The notes: generated from the sequence alone by a model not told the origin. 64,000 nt of DNA from Rhea pennata (GCF_028389875.1 NC_084664.1:39256323-39320322); one strand, 5' to 3'. Shown: positions 1 through 13,185, counted from the first letter of the stretch. A program made the numbers and translations.

Positions 1-3000
1 TAAAAAAGACTGTTCATACGCCTTAATTTAGTCAGGAATTAGTCTGTAAGGCTATGTTTAAGTAATCCTCTAGGCCATAGCTTTACCATTCCTGATCACA
101 ACATCTTCTCTTTTTATTAACTCCATTAATTTGTATTAATTTCAGATGTTATGCAGCATTACTTCCCTGAAAACCTCAGCCAGCAAGGCAATTTCAGTGA
201 AAATGCAACATGCAATGGAGCCAGCTTGGGTTCTCTGTTACTTGCCAAAGCTTTGACTGTGTGCAGAGCCAGAGAACTCAGAATGTGTCTGGATGTCTGA
301 GCTGTATTATTCTCACAAGGAAAGATTCACTCCAAAATGGTTGAAGAAAATAGAGTATTTTTATATTTGTTTTTGTTGTTCCTCCTTGTACAAAGGAGGA
401 CTTAATGAGATTAAAATCTCCCTTCCCAGCAAAACAAAGTGTAAATCAACAAAAAGCACTTTCCAAAAAAGTGTATCTAAAATTTCAAAACAGAGTATTA
501 ATTAACTTTTCCTCTTCTCATGTTACTTATTCTAAAAATAGGAAAGAACATAATGTCCATAGTGCATATAAAGGGTCATGGGAAGACATTTCATTTTCAG
601 CTGTATTTGATTGAGACATCCTAAAGCAGGAAATTCTTGTTTGGGTTGCTCTTTTTCATGGAATTGTGACCTTTTGTAGATCTTGTGTGTTCCAAGCATT
701 TGAAATATTCACAAATTAGTATTACCAGAGTCAAATGGTTCAAAGCTTTGCTGCCAGTTGTATTTGAGTTTCCTGTTTTTTTCTTTCCTAGAATTCCACA
801 GAGCAAAATTAGCACTAGTTTGCCAGGGAGTGTTCATTTCAAAGTGCCGAGAAACTGCTTGTCTGTTTGCCAGTTACACAGTTAGAAACAAAAAGAATAG
901 CTAAGAACATCTTCCAACTTTCAATAAATTACCTTCTGCTGCAAATTTGCATTTCAAATCACGCAAATATCATATCCATCACTGAACATACAGAAAACAG
1001 ATATTTTATAAAGGAAGCCTTAATATCAAAAGATATGTAAAGTACCACTTGATTAAGATAAAAATTGGATATTGACCAGTTTCCACAAAAGGTGAAGTTT
1101 CTGAATTCCTCTATTTCAGATCAGAAAGACACTCACAATATTTGAAGTTTAAAAAGGCATGGCTGTACTGGTTTCAGAATCCTTCTGCTGCTAAACAATT
1201 TTATACAGCCTTGCTTTCGCTGCTGCCTACACATTAGCTAAGAGATTAGGTGATGAAAGACTGCAGAATTCCTAAGCTGCTGCAGAATGCTCATGAGCTG
1301 GGGAGACTGAGGATGTATGTTTGTAGGTAGTTTGCGTTAAGTGTTCGGTCTCCATCTGAATCCAGGACATCGCTGCAGGTATTTTTCTTCAAAAGCAGTG
1401 AAGACTCATGCACAATAAAAAGCAAAGCAAAAACATACATTAAAAATTAAGGATCATTTCAGCAAGAACTACTGCTGTAGTGTTTACTCTTGTGAGCAAT
1501 TGCACTGATGCTAAAAGTGTCACTGGAGTTTGGAGTTTTATAGTGGCAACAAATGTATAGCAGACCCAAAAGGACAGAGTTTAAATGTCTGGATATGAAA
1601 AGGTAGGAGCTAATGTGTCACCTGATCCTGGATATATCTGAACATAACTCTCAGTATCCCTATTGTCTCCATCTGAGCTATCCTGGAAATAAGCACATGG
1701 TTTAGTCCTCATTGCCAAGGTTTTTCAGATGGTTTAGTCTACATTGCCTCCTCTGGCTTCCACTCAAACACCTCCTCCTAATCTTTCCCCCTCTTCTGTG
1801 AAAATTCTAAAACAACCTATCATGGAATCATTAGTTCCTCAGTCCTAACTGGATGAGACTGGATAGACCAACAGCAGTATATTAGCTTACATTTCAGCAA
1901 ATAGCAACAAACTAAGGTGGGAAGTAAAGAGCTCCAAGCAAGCTCCTAACCAGACAGTTTCCAGAGATGTCTATGCTGGAAGATGCAGCTCAATGTAGAT
2001 AGTCCAGTTATACTGATTTTTGCTGAAGTTCAGTCATATAAAATCCATTCAATTTGTTAGCCTCAGGTGAATTTTACTCAGCCTATCAAAGAAAAAGTAC
2101 TGCCTGTGTGAGTTAAAACCTAAGTAAGTCTATCAGGACAGTACTTTTTAGTAACTTCTAGAAATATTAGGTCCTTTTCCCTGCTGTTTTCAGTGAATAA
2201 AGGTTAAATACAGCTTTTGTTAGAAAGATTCCTGTAGGCTTGAGTTTGAGAAGGTTGCTCGTATAATAGATACAAAACTATATCATAGGGTATCGTCAGG
2301 AGAATCAGAGGAGAATTTTAACTTTATGATTTTTAGCATCATTTCATTCATTTTTTTTTTCTTGAGTTCTGTGGAATAACAACAGCAAATCACTGCCTTA
2401 ATATATATGCCTATAAATGTTACAGTTGACCATAAAATTGTCTCATCTATTTCTAAATCCAGTGCATATTTCTAAGCACTCCCATTATTACATATTATAA
2501 AGGCTGATTTTATACCTGAATGGAGAAAAATAATCACTTTGTTTTAAAATTTTCTGCCTTTAGCTTGTAATAGGGCAGTCTGTCTGCTCTTACTAGGAAA
2601 CAAAAGAATAATTGTGTCATTTTAGCTATGTCATCTGTATATTTCAAATATATTTCATACAGTTCACTGAAGAGCAGTAGACTCTTTTCCTTCACTAGGC
2701 TCTAAAATTCTCTTTCAGGAAATGGCAACTGCGATAGAACAAACTTTTGAGTTCCCCAACACACCCTGTCATTGAAAAAAAAATTACTGTAATTATTGTA
2801 AAGACACAGAAGACAAGTCAGAGTCACATGAACATCACCCTGAGCTGCGAGTTTCCACAGCTGGTGCTGGTCTTTGCCACAGAAAAGGACAAATAACTCA
2901 CTCAGTTGAAGACTTCTGAGATGATGTCCATACTGCATTGATTGTAGTATGTTTTAAATGTACTACATTGACTGTGGTATGTTTATCTCAAGAGTGATCT

Positions 3001-4163
3001 CTGACCAACATATATAAGCCTTTAAAAGAGGGGACAAAACAGTTTTTCTACCCCCAAATGGACCATTTCTTCTCTATATGTAACAAAAAGTTATTTTTTA
3101 GGAAAAGAGCCACTCTAGAATAACTTCCTATGTGTATACTCTTGCTCTAGAGTAAGAGTAGTTTTTTCCAGTGTAATTAATCCCTAGTAATCGTTACTGA
3201 TTTTTTTCCAAAATGTCTTTTCTCTTTGGCAATCCCCACACAGAGACCAAAGGCTATACTTTGTGCATAACAGAGCAGAAAAGGATAATACTGCTCTTCA
3301 AAGCATTTTATTTCCTGCAGTCCCTAATACTATTTCATCTGTCCTCTGAAAATGTCCAAAAGTGATCTGTTATTAATCTGGAAACACAGAAGACCGGTAG
3401 CTCTTCTGAATTACCAGTAATTCCAGGATGTACAAGGACACTATGAAATACCATGATGTGTTTGCTGTAGGGAAATGCAGAATACCTCTTCTCAGATCCA
3501 TCCCAATTTAACTGAAGGTAGAAATGATCTGAAGGATTGCTATTCACATTTTGATGGCTCTGTTCTGACTCGTAAAAGTAGATCTCACACTGCGACAGTG
3601 CATTTGCAAGAACAGTTTAAATGTGATAAAAGAGAATACAAAGAGAGACTTTTATAAAGTCAGTGATAAAAGTTTTTGCAAAACAAGTAGAAGAACAAAA
3701 TAAGGATAAATGCACTGTTCATTGGCCTAACGAGACAAGTGCATCAAGTGGTGTGGAACATCTAGAGCAAAATCAAAGGTTGGTGAGCTATATAGGACCA
3801 AAGTCATCTTCTGCAATGGACTTAGCATCCATATGGAGCCTATAACTAGGCTGATGCCTCTATATGAAATAAGAATTCTGATATTGAACTCATAGTAAAA
3901 TCCTGAATAGCTCTAAAATGGCAATGCAGTTTATAGGTTGTCAGTAAATTAGCAATCCTTGGAATCCTTCCTCACTACAGGCTTTGCATTCCTGTATGCT
4001 CGCTGAGCATCAGGCTTCTCTCAGCAGTGAAAATGAGAGTATTCAATATCTACAGGAGTGCTTGTACTTGACAGGATCAAAAGTGAGAGTTAGTGTTTTC
4101 TAATACAGTAGTGAACTTGATCTGTGCTTTGGCTTTTAAAATAAATGATACTGTCTTTTTCAG
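1..4163 (+). other. GALNT15: GALNT15 intron (upstream of first visible exon)
   Basis: AT-rich sequence without a recognisable exon. The first GALNT15 exon in the window starts at 4164 with the third base of a split codon, so the preceding coding exon lies left of the window and this stretch is intron. Short ORFs here (for example 293-505 and 3475-3657) have no recognisable protein features and no paired splice sites in a fitting frame. I see no clear repeat family. Confidence 0.7.
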
Positions 4164-4331
4164 AAATAGTGTCGTCTCCCCTATCATAGATGTCATAGAC
4201 TGGAAGACTTTTCAGTACTATCACTCTGTGGGTGTACATCGAGGTGTTTTTGATTGGAAACTAGATTTCCATTGGGAACCAGTGCCAGATCATGAAGAGA
4301 AGGTACGACAGTCTCCCATCAGCCCTATCAG
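4164..4331 (+). CDS. GALNT15: GALNT15 exon: end of GT domain core
   Basis: The acceptor is tttttcag before 4164 and the donor is AG|GTAACA after 4331. The exon begins with the last base of a split codon and ends with two bases of an Arg codon completed by the next exon. It encodes NSVVSPIIDVIDWKTFQYY, then GVFDWKLDFHWEPVP and QSPISPIR. An earlier GTACGA after 4302 was rejected because its phase does not fit the next exon. Confidence 0.93.
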
Positions 4332-7300
4332 GTAACACTTCATCAGCTAGTGTCCTTCCACTCAGCTCAACAGTACAACTGTAAATCTGGGTCATCTTCC
4401 AGCTAACTGACAAAAGATGTGGTTACTTGCATTTGCTTGGTTAATGTTTTTTGAAGGGATAGGTTTTTGTTTACATTGAGTTTATTTGACTTTAGTAATC
4501 ATTCTAATTACTTTTCAGTTATAATTCCATTGTGTCAAATATTTTCCAGGCATTGAGACAACTAGTATTGACAAGACATGCTAATGAGGCTTGGAGCAAA
4601 AGTAGAAGATGGACCATACAGAATTTTAAAATGTGTCTTAATCATTATCTGCTAGTGTATTGTTTTGGATATACAGTTATGTAGCATTTCCCACTGTTCT
4701 GAGCTTTATTCAACAATTCAGGTCTTGTCTCTCTTCCCCAGGCAAATCCTAGAATTCAATTCCAGATGTTCTTTCTTTTGGTTAGATAATCATTTCACTC
4801 AAGTTTATATGAAATAGCATTCAATCATTTTGTAATACTATCTCCATCACAGAAATGGTGAGATTTTCATCCTCCTTAACTCTCTATCCAAAACAGAAGG
4901 TGTTCAGTTCTGAACTGTTTTCTGCACAGGAGTCCTGTGGTTGCTGGTGCAGTAGTGGCCATGGATCGACACTACTTTCAAAACACTGGAGCTTATGATT
5001 CTGACATGACCTTGTGGGGAGCAGAAAATCTAGAGCTGTCTATAAGGGTAAGAACCGTAAATAAAACGTCAGGTGCTGGTAACTGTTGGGGTTTTAAGGC
5101 ACTTGAATATAAAGGAGAGAAGAAATTTAGAACAGCAATTAGGTGCAAAACTTTTGGGGAAGGGGAGAATATCACTTCCCTCACAGAATTCTGTGTCTAC
5201 ACTCCTTGGTCTGACATGATCATACAAGAATTGTAGCATCATGTCAGGAGAATGAAGTTTTACTGGCTATGACAATCTGCCTGAGGACAGAGTCACTGGT
5301 TTTGGCACCTTCTGAAAGTTGCCTCTTTCATTTTGTGCATGCAGCATGCACCAAAATAGTAAATGCTTTTATTTCTTACCAAACATGTAGTTTTAATATC
5401 AAATGGTTCATATTAAATCATTTTCATTAAATTGTGCTGAATAAAAAGAATAAATGATACTAAAAAGCAATGAAAACTTCAAACACAAAGGTTACAGAAT
5501 CTTTGCTGATCCATGGAGAAGGCAGATACATTCTCAAGTCTCTTCACTATACTGCACTGTTCATGCACATAAAAATCTAAAAGCACATAAATGGCCATAT
5601 GGGGTCAAACCAAAGGTCTGTCATGCTCAGGATCTTCTCTGTGTTATCTACCCCATGGCAGTTGCTGGGGGACAGTGTATGAGGAAGTGCATAATGATGC
5701 TCTTTCTGTTTCCAACAATGCGCAAATTAGGATTTCCCAAGTCTATAGCTTTGTTAAACCAGAAAAGAAGGATTTGAGGGAAGAGAGGAGGAGGAGCTTC
5801 TCATTTTTAGATGCTTTTAAACTGAGTATAAATATTCAGCCACTGCCCAGAGCAGAGTTTGACTCAGTGAGTTAATGACTGCTTCATTTTGCGTTCTGTA
5901 AATTGCTGGCCTATTATTCCTTGCTGCTAGTTGTGTTTTACCAGCTGTATACAAGACAGACAAGGGCAATCTCTTTTTGTGCCTTCACCTGTGTTTCAGA
6001 CTTGGCTCTGTGGTGGCTCTGTGGAAATCGTTCCATGCTCCCGTGTTGGCCATGTCTATCGAAATCACTTTCCACACACTTTCTCCTATGAAGAGGCCAT
6101 TGTGAGGAACAAAATCCGAATAGCAGAGACCTGGCTGGGTTCTTTTAAAGAAAATTTCTACAACCATAACACAGTGGCTTTCTTAATCAGCAAGGTAAAG
6201 ACATCTGCAGCGGTCTGTTTCTGAGAAGTGTATATGGATGAAGGTAGAGGAGGTGGAAATGGGTGGGAGGGAGTCTGTGTACGGTCAAACATTCATCATA
6301 AATGGTGCTGGGGAGAAATTTTCCTTTTTATAAAACTTTCCAGTGAGAGAGCTGTTAGGTCAGCAAAGAAACAGAGAAACCTGTGCCGCAGGGTTGTTTG
6401 CTGAAGCTGTCAAATCTCACACATTGAATATCACTCCTCCACCACATGACTTCTTCTTCAGATTGCCCAACAGAACCTGATTTATTTTCCACTGCTGGTA
6501 TGCGGGGGGAAGTAGCCCATCCTGCATGCAACCCAGTAGTACTGCATGCTCAAAAGATCCTCTTAGAAGATTCATTCTTCATTGCTGAAGTGTCTTCGTC
6601 ATGTGATTCAAGTAATGTGATTCACTGGCATGTGGCAAGCTCTGTTGTCCCTCCTGTTGGAAAGGAATATATCTGAGTGGTCTGGAGACAAGTACTGTGA
6701 TTTCTTCCTAAACTGGCAGAAGTCCAGAAGCAGCTACCTGTAACTTAGGAAGTAGCATCTCACCAAAATCACTGTTTAGAAGTTACTTTTTTGTTAGAAG
6801 CATCACATAGACAGCAGTCCAGCCTCCAGGGATTCAGATGACCAATGGTCCGTACACTAACTCTGTTCAGCAGCCAGGCATATGATTCATACAGCTACAC
6901 TTGAACCACCTTCAGGCTACACATCACCTAACAGCTGCAGAACCAGTCACATTGCTTTTAAGCTGCTTTGTAATCTGTAGCAGATCAGGATCGTTCCAAA
7001 GACTGGATATCTGATATGTTAAAAACTAGTGGATGTTTGTTTATTTGGAGTTAGGCAGCAAGGCTGTTAACAGTGCTACAATTTGCAGGAATTCTCTGCC
7101 TCCAATACCTTTTGTGGTAACAATATTCTCTTCCATAAGGCAATGGACAAACAAAAAAAAAAAAAGTAATTCATCTTGTTCATTTAACAATGCCATGCTT
7201 TTAAAGAGAAAAGATTCACTGAAAACAGTGAGGCAGAACACAGGTAGGTACTGGGCAAAGTTTCCCATTCAGTTTTGTTCCACATTTCAGTCCTAAATGT

Positions 7301-10300
7301 CCCAGTCATTGCAGTGCATCATCTGAGAGAGCCAAGATCCAGAAGGAGCTAAGTTCACAGTTCAGTGTGGCTCCTCTCCTGACCTCCTCAGTCTCCACCA
7401 GTAAATCTACCTCTCCAGTCAGCCCCCTATGCTAATCCTAGTGTCTTAGACAGTCACATTCATTTTTTTTAATTCTATTTTCACTTTTTTAAAAAGCTTT
7501 TCTCTCCTTGTTTATGTTGTAGGTTTGAAAGGAGAATGCCAGGCCAAGTCTATTAAGATGGGTAGTTAGTTCCTTAATTGATTTGGTAATTTCCTGAAGG
7601 CAGTTCTTGTCATCTCAGTAGCAATTTTACGAATTAAAAAAATACAGCCTTCATTGTTGCAGTTTACTAGCTGTAAGTGCCATGACCTTTTTCCTGAGAA
7701 TTTATTCTACCTAGAATACTTTTATTACTCATAAATACGATGCTCTTTCAAATGATGAATTTTACAATCTTTATTTTCAGCTTACCATAACATAAAAGAC
7801 CTTTTTCTCTGTTTCTTTCTTTCATGGCCTATTTTTCAGTATGTCAGTACTGTGGGATGTTATTCAAAAGACACGAGCAAGCAATGACATTATTACGGCT
7901 CAGCTACCATTGCTGCAGATTGGCCCTGCAGGGATTTATTGCACTGAAAGGGTGAATGGAGCCACCTATTGACCACTACAGAAATTTTTGTGAGCTAGTT
8001 GAACACTGACATCACCCAGTACTGAAAATAAAAAAATGACCTTCCTTTAGATTGCTTCATAAATATCCCCATTTTATGATCTGAATTGCATCCGGCACAG
8101 GAGATGCCTGTGTTGTGAGCGTTAATACAGATGAATAAGGCTCTTCACAGCTCTTTATTATTTCAACCGCTATTTCTGTTTCTCTTTTTTTTTGTGTGGT
8201 TTATTTAATTTACAAGAACAGTTTCCTCTCAGATTGCTTTACAGAAATAATGACTTTCTTTAGATTATTTACACTTTTTATTCAGCCTCAAATGTAGATT
8301 GTAACTGCTATGACAAAATGAGACTTATTACTATAGCCTTCTTTAGCCAAAGTAAATCTCATTAAACACACCTCTTTTTAGAGGAAGCATTTTACTCCTG
8401 CTTTGTTCCAAAGAAACCTCTTGGGGCCAAGTTTGTGTGGTGCTGAATTGCTGAACTATGTTGTTATGCTTATTGAATCCAAGACTGACATTAACATTAA
8501 TCTATGAGCTTCTCTGTAACTTACTGCATCTGGTGAGATTTGCCTGGGCAGCTTAGAGGGGGCAGCAAATAGTGCCACATGGCGTGATTGATTCCTAGCT
8601 TTAGAAACTGATATCTTGCCCCTGATATCCATGGCCTTTTATTTGTCAGTGTTTTCCAGGCACACTGCTAAAGCCATTTTTTATTTCCTGTGGCTGCAGA
8701 AAAATGGCTGGTTTGGGGAAAAGTTAGTTATAGGCAATTCCTTTCTTATGCTACCAATTTTAATTTCTGACATAGGAATTGGGACTAGTGTCCTGGCATG
8801 AGAAACTGTGTTTTAGAAATGCAAAGGAGGAGATCTATTGCTGGCAAAAAGAAAAAGGTGAAAAAAGCTCTTAAGGATGGTGATGTTCTTTTAGTATCTG
8901 GGCACTGAGAGATTCAGAAAAGTGTTTTGTGTGGTTTTGACACTTACCTTCTTTAGGTGGTTTTCAGAATCCTGCTAGGCATTTTTAGATGCTGAATAGC
9001 TTTAAATATTCAGGCCCCTAGTCCTCCAAAGTGTAGATGCCCATATCTACAGGAAGGGTTGAAGACACTTGCCTTTTTCAGAACAGACTTGCTATCAGGA
9101 AGAATAAGAGTTGGGATTATGTGTAAATAATTTAATAAAACATAGAAATCATAGAAATGTTTTTATACCTCTATTGTCACAAAACATACTAACGTAACTA
9201 TATTTAGCAACTGTCAGATAATAATCTAATAGGCTTTTTGTTGGGCCAAATACTGTCTTCATTTACATCCTGTGATCATGGAGGACTGTCAGTAACTGAG
9301 GAATTTGGACTGTTAAATGCCAGGAAATTCAATTTTAATCAATGAGACAAATTCTGTACTGAGTTACAAGCTAATAGAATCTTACTAATTACAGTGCAGC
9401 TGGTATCAAACTTGCCCTGATGACAAGGATTGACTTATCTTGCAGGATTACACTAATTTTTAAATGAAATGTTTATTTCCACAGTGTGTGCTACTTCTGA
9501 AACATTTACCTCCCTTACACTTTGAGACTAAATGCTCTTGTAGCACAAAGTTGAGCATGTACAGCTAGCCCTTCCCTGCTGCATAACCATGTGAGATATA
9601 TGTCAGTATCTGTAACATGCAGAATAGAAGAGGTAGCAGAAGTAATTCCGGTGTAGTGATTTCTAGCATCTCTAACACAAATACACTGGTAACCTTGTTC
9701 ATTGCCCTATGCTTTCACTAAGGCAGAGAAGCCAGATTGCAGTGAGCGCCTTCAGCTGCAGAAGAGACTGGGCTGTAGAAATTTCCATTGGTTTATATCA
9801 AATGTGTACCCTGAACTCTCCCAAACTGAAGACACACTGAAATTCTCTGGCAAGGTAAGAGAAAATGCATTATAAAGAGTGATCAGTGTTTCTGCATTGT
9901 TCAAAGATTGCTGTATTGCCTGCATATAACAGGTATACTTTAAGCATATAGTAAGAGGCTGTTCCTGCTTCAGAAAGTTTATCATACAAACAGCCAGCAC
10001 AACAAGGATGGGAGGAGAAACAAAGGGAGACGGGAGTCAAACAGCTGGTCCAAATTCTCACATAAACCTTGCATTACAGCTGGGAGCAGGATCTAGACCA
10101 TCTGACTCAGTTTGGTGCCACTGATCAGAGGATCCCAGTCTCAGTTTTTTTAGGTACTGTTAGTATAAGACAAAGAACTCTTTACCTCATGCAAATAGCA
10201 GTAGCTGAGATGAGCTCCGTGTTGACCCATATGCATAAAGAGAAAGAAGCATTTTTCAGCTCCATACTTCCACCAAGTGTGGACGTGGTAGTAATAGGAG

Positions 10301-12966
10301 TTCCTCAGCAGAGTGTGTCTAGGACATGGTATTCTCAACTTTTTTTTTGACATATAAGTTGAAAATTATCACCCATTAAAATACAATTTTATTCCTTGGG
10401 AATTTCCCCCCGACAAGGCAATAAGATTAAATCACACCTTAATATCAGATTTTACCATCTCCTTTTACTATTTTTTCTGTTCCTTATTATGAAGTTTTGA
10501 GAGATTTCTTTTAACCATCATGATAGTTCAGATAAGAAGTGGGTATCTCTAACTCAACCAAAGCCTACTGAGTAAAGTTGACCTTTAGTGGGACTCTCCT
10601 GTGTATATCAGATCACTTTGCAAGATCAATGTGCAAAATCTAGTTCAAAATAAAGATGCTATGGCCTAAATTATAAGCAAAAACATATTGTAAAAGCCAC
10701 AAAATATTAGCTGAAGCATGGGGGGGGCGGTTTGTATCTGATTGAGCTTTATTTCAGTATAAACATTTATTTACAGCTTTACAATACTGGTGTTGGCTCC
10801 TGTGCAAATTACAGACCTGGAAGGACCATTGAAGAAGGCTCTATTGAACTTTCCCCTTGCAGTGACAGTCTCACCCAGGTACTGCACATTTTAAGTATAT
10901 GAATACTGCCTCAGATCTAGGGAATCATTCAGGAAGATGGTCCCTCCAATATGTAAATGGTTTGATTGACATTAGTGGAAATACTGATGTGTTCAAAATT
11001 AGGCATATTCTAAAGCAATGATTCCCCACCTTTCTGTAGCTGAGCCTCATTTGAAAAATGACGTGTTCCATGGCTTGCTGAGCCCAGATCCCAACACTTT
11101 GTTACAGCAAACATCATTAAGTTCCTGTTTATTAGTGTATTTGGTAATGTCTGGAGAACATAAATCCTGGGAGTAAAAAATATATCTTAATTCTGGAATA
11201 ACAGGGATGGGCTTTCCCATATTCTAGTGCCTAAATTGCAAAGATAGAAGGGGACTTCAGATAGAGTCCTAAGCTGGCGTTAGACCAGCAAATTCATGCA
11301 CTGAGAGAAACTGAGTCAGTATGACCTGACTACAAATACTTATTCAAAGTCCAAGCAAGTTTTGCTGGCCACACTGAGCTCAGAGGGAGTTGCAGCTTCA
11401 TTTCTAACTGCAATATATGCAGGCACTGTCAGAAACACTCATCAATTCAAGTATTTATTAAAACAGAACTTGAATTTACTTTATACACAGTTACAATCCA
11501 TAAAGCCTTTCCTCAGAAAAATAGTCTTCAGTTTTGCCAGACTTGTATATGGGAGGATTGCTTTGCAAGATTGGGCCTGTTGGGTCTTCTTTATTCATGT
11601 CTGAGTTACATCTTAACAAATATGAACAGGAAACTATTTTGGGAATGAGCATTTAAAAATGTATTGGGATGTCCTTCAAACTCTGTTCAAACAAACCCTT
11701 CCTTTTCCAGCACTTTGAATACAACAGCATGAAGGAAATCCGGCTTGGTTCTGCTCCGCTGTTTTGCTTTGATGTCAGACACGGGAAAGTTATCCCTCAG
11801 AACTGTACAAAGGAGTCAGACAACAGCCAGCAGCACTGGGATGTCCAGGAGGTTAGTAATGACTCTACTGTGAAGGGAGGACAGCTGAAAGTGACTGTGG
11901 GATCATTGGGTGATCCACAGGATTAATTTGTGGAGATGGAATACTTGAAGGGCAGGTTTCTCTTCTGTATCATTTGTACCCAGGAAATTTAGAATGCTGT
12001 TTGCCCATTTACACTGTGTGTGCAAAATAAATATGGTTTAAAAATACGAATTACAGAAATGCTATATAAATTCACATGCCCTTGATTCAACCATTTAGCT
12101 TGCTTAGGAATAGAATCAGAATGAATCAGTGGTTGTTAAAGTAAGAGGACAGATCCTTGCCCACTTCTTTTGGATAGGGGAAGAGTCTGGGAATATTGAC
12201 CTTGCCCACATGAGAACACTTTGGGGCAGCAGAAACTATGAAATTCCTCCTGTATTGTAAGAGAAGAGCAAACCTCCTGTTAGAGGAATACAGTATTATT
12301 CCATGGGCCTCACCCAGCAGAGCAGGAGTTCCTCCACAAGACTGAAAAAGTGTAACAGTAGGACAGCCCAAGAAAACATCAGTTCCTGTAGTGGCAGAGA
12401 TGCTGCAATCTTCAGGTACAGTTGCTACTGAATATTGTTTTAATTCCTGAGAGAGGTACAGGTCCTTATGAAATTTTGCAGCCTGTAATACTGTAATTGA
12501 TACTTATAAAAACATTTACATGTTTTTATCATTTACAAAACAATTTTACATTTACAAAAACAAGCAATAACATTAGAAAAGAGATTTATAAGTTCTGCAG
12601 ATGCCATTCCTGTCAACTTCAAAGGGAATTATGTGTACTTACCACCACATGGGTTCAAAGCTAAACCTGGCCCCCACTTTAAAGCAATAATTAATAAACC
12701 TTGAACAACCAGTCATTACTGATGACCTATTGTACTTAAAAAATTGTTAGAAACATGGCCTAGTTTTTACTGCAAATCCCTTATATTTTGTTTTTTTTTT
12801 CCCTTCTCTCATTTTATAGAATGGAATGATTGTCCATGTCCTTTCTGGCAAATGCATAGAGGCAGTGAAGAGTGAAGATGGGAAGGACTTGTTTTTGTGT
12901 GCGTGTAACAAGAATGCAAATCAGCTGTGGCAATTTGAACGTTCTCATGTGCTGGAGCAGAGATGA
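4164..12966 (+). CDS. GALNT15: Polypeptide N-acetylgalactosaminyltransferase 15, C-terminal half (7 exons)
   Basis: A Golgi type II membrane enzyme of the GALNT family (CAZy GT27) that transfers GalNAc from UDP-GalNAc to Ser/Thr, starting mucin-type O-glycosylation. Exons are 4164-4331, 4930-5047, 6000-6194, 9723-9854, 10777-10878, 11711-11851 and 12820-12966. They join in frame into about 333 residues plus a TGA stop, roughly half of the ~640-aa family protein; the N-terminal half lies left of the window. Visible features are the DVIDWKTFQYY segment, the Gal/GalNAc-T motif (YDSDMTLWGAENLELS), LCGGSVEIVPCSRVGHV with the metal-binding His, RIAETWLGSFKE, then a ricin-type lectin domain with QQHW and QLWQF repeats. 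The residue pattern, especially LCGGSVEI-PCSRVGH and SPISPIRSPVV, matches GALNT15 better than other paralogues I recall. One oddity: the usual WGGEN reads WGAEN. The identity is by recall, not by a database search. Confidence 0.93.
4930..5047 (+). CDS. GALNT15: GALNT15 exon: Gal/GalNAc-T motif
   Basis: The acceptor is ctgcacag and the donor is AAGG|GTAAGA. It encodes R-SPVVAGAVVAMDRHYF, then QNTGAYDSDMTLWGAENLEL and SIR. This is the acceptor and sugar-nucleotide binding Gal/GalNAc-T motif. The second Gly of the usual WGGEN is Ala here. Confidence 0.94.
5330..5357. repeat. Near-perfect palindrome
   Basis: The left arm (5330-5342, ending TGCATGC) and the right arm (5344-5357, starting GCATGCA) are reverse complements, apart from one extra C in the right arm and a one-base centre. 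It lies in the GALNT15 intron 3' of the 4930-5047 exon. No function is apparent. Confidence 0.7.
5585..5860 (-). mobile_element. Old CR1/L3-like LINE 3'-end remnant
   Basis: The phrase GTCAAACCAAAGGTCTGTC near 5606 and the text that follows resemble the reverse complement of the conserved 3' end of ancient CR1/L3 elements. Sequence identity is low, the boundaries are approximate, and the call rests on recall of the consensus. Confidence 0.45.
6000..6194 (+). CDS. GALNT15: GALNT15 exon: end of catalytic domain
   Basis: Acceptor tgtttcag before 6000, donor CAAG|GTAAAG after 6194; 65 whole codons. It encodes TWLCGGSVEIVPCSRVGHVY, the part of the GT domain that carries the His of the VGHV motif, known in GALNTs to help bind manganese. 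RNKIRIAETWLGSFKENFY follows. Confidence 0.95.
6195..9722 (+). other. GALNT15: GALNT15 intron (3.5 kb)
   Basis: AT-rich intron with no coding signal. It contains an A-run near 7155-7166 and no repeat that I can classify. ORFs at 6446-6676 and 7033-7296 are short and look like chance frames. Confidence 0.75.
9723..9854 (+). CDS. GALNT15: GALNT15 exon: linker to lectin domain
   Basis: Acceptor ttcactaag before 9723, donor CAAG|GTAAGA after 9854; 44 whole codons. It encodes AEKPDCSERLQLQKRLGCR, then NFHWFISNVYPEL, the Cys-containing linker between the catalytic and lectin domains (family pattern C..RL.L...L.C..F.W). Confidence 0.94.
10777..10878 (+). CDS. GALNT15: GALNT15 exon: ricin lectin repeat alpha
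   Basis: Acceptor tttacag before 10777, donor CCAG|GTACTG after 10878; 34 codons. It encodes LYNTGVGSCANYRPGR, then SIELSPCSDSLTQ. The CLD-type sugar-binding motif of active lectin repeats is not present (SCANY instead), so this repeat may not bind GalNAc; that is inference. Confidence 0.9.
11711..11851 (+). CDS. GALNT15: GALNT15 exon: ricin lectin repeat beta
   Basis: Acceptor cttttccag before 11711, donor CAGGAG|GTTAGT after 11851; 47 codons. It encodes HFEYNSMKEIRLGS, LFCFDVRHGKVIPQNC and QQHWDVQE, with a recognisable QxW-type lectin signature. Confidence 0.94.
12820..12966 (+). CDS. GALNT15: GALNT15 last exon and stop
   Basis: Acceptor T-rich tract plus attttatag before 12820. It encodes NGMIVHVLSGKCIEAV, then LFLCACNKNANQLWQFER and ends in EQR with TGA at 12964-12966. 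This is lectin repeat gamma and the C-terminus. Confidence 0.95.
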   Translation, partial: NGMIVHVLSGKCIEAVKSEDGKDLFLCACNKNANQLWQFERSHVLEQR

Positions 12967-13185
12967 CCGACAGGTCTCTGAGGAGATCAAGTCTCCAAAA
13001 TTTAGCATTACTTCTTCCAGGGATTTAAGATGACACATTTCCTGTATGGAAAGATGTTTGCATCTGTTCTAGTTTGCAGGGAAGTTAGGAAGGTGTCTCC
13101 TTAGAAAGCCTGGCTGAAATATTTGCTGCAGGTTCCTTGTTTATTCAACTCTAGCTAAAATTACCACTCATTCTGTGAAGCAGGG

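Noticed and set aside
4303-4308. Donor-like GTACGA after 4302 as the end of the first GALNT15 exon
   Set aside because: Using it leaves the exon at a codon boundary while the next exon starts with the third base of a codon. The GTAACA at 4332 restores phase and encodes the conserved QSPISPIR.
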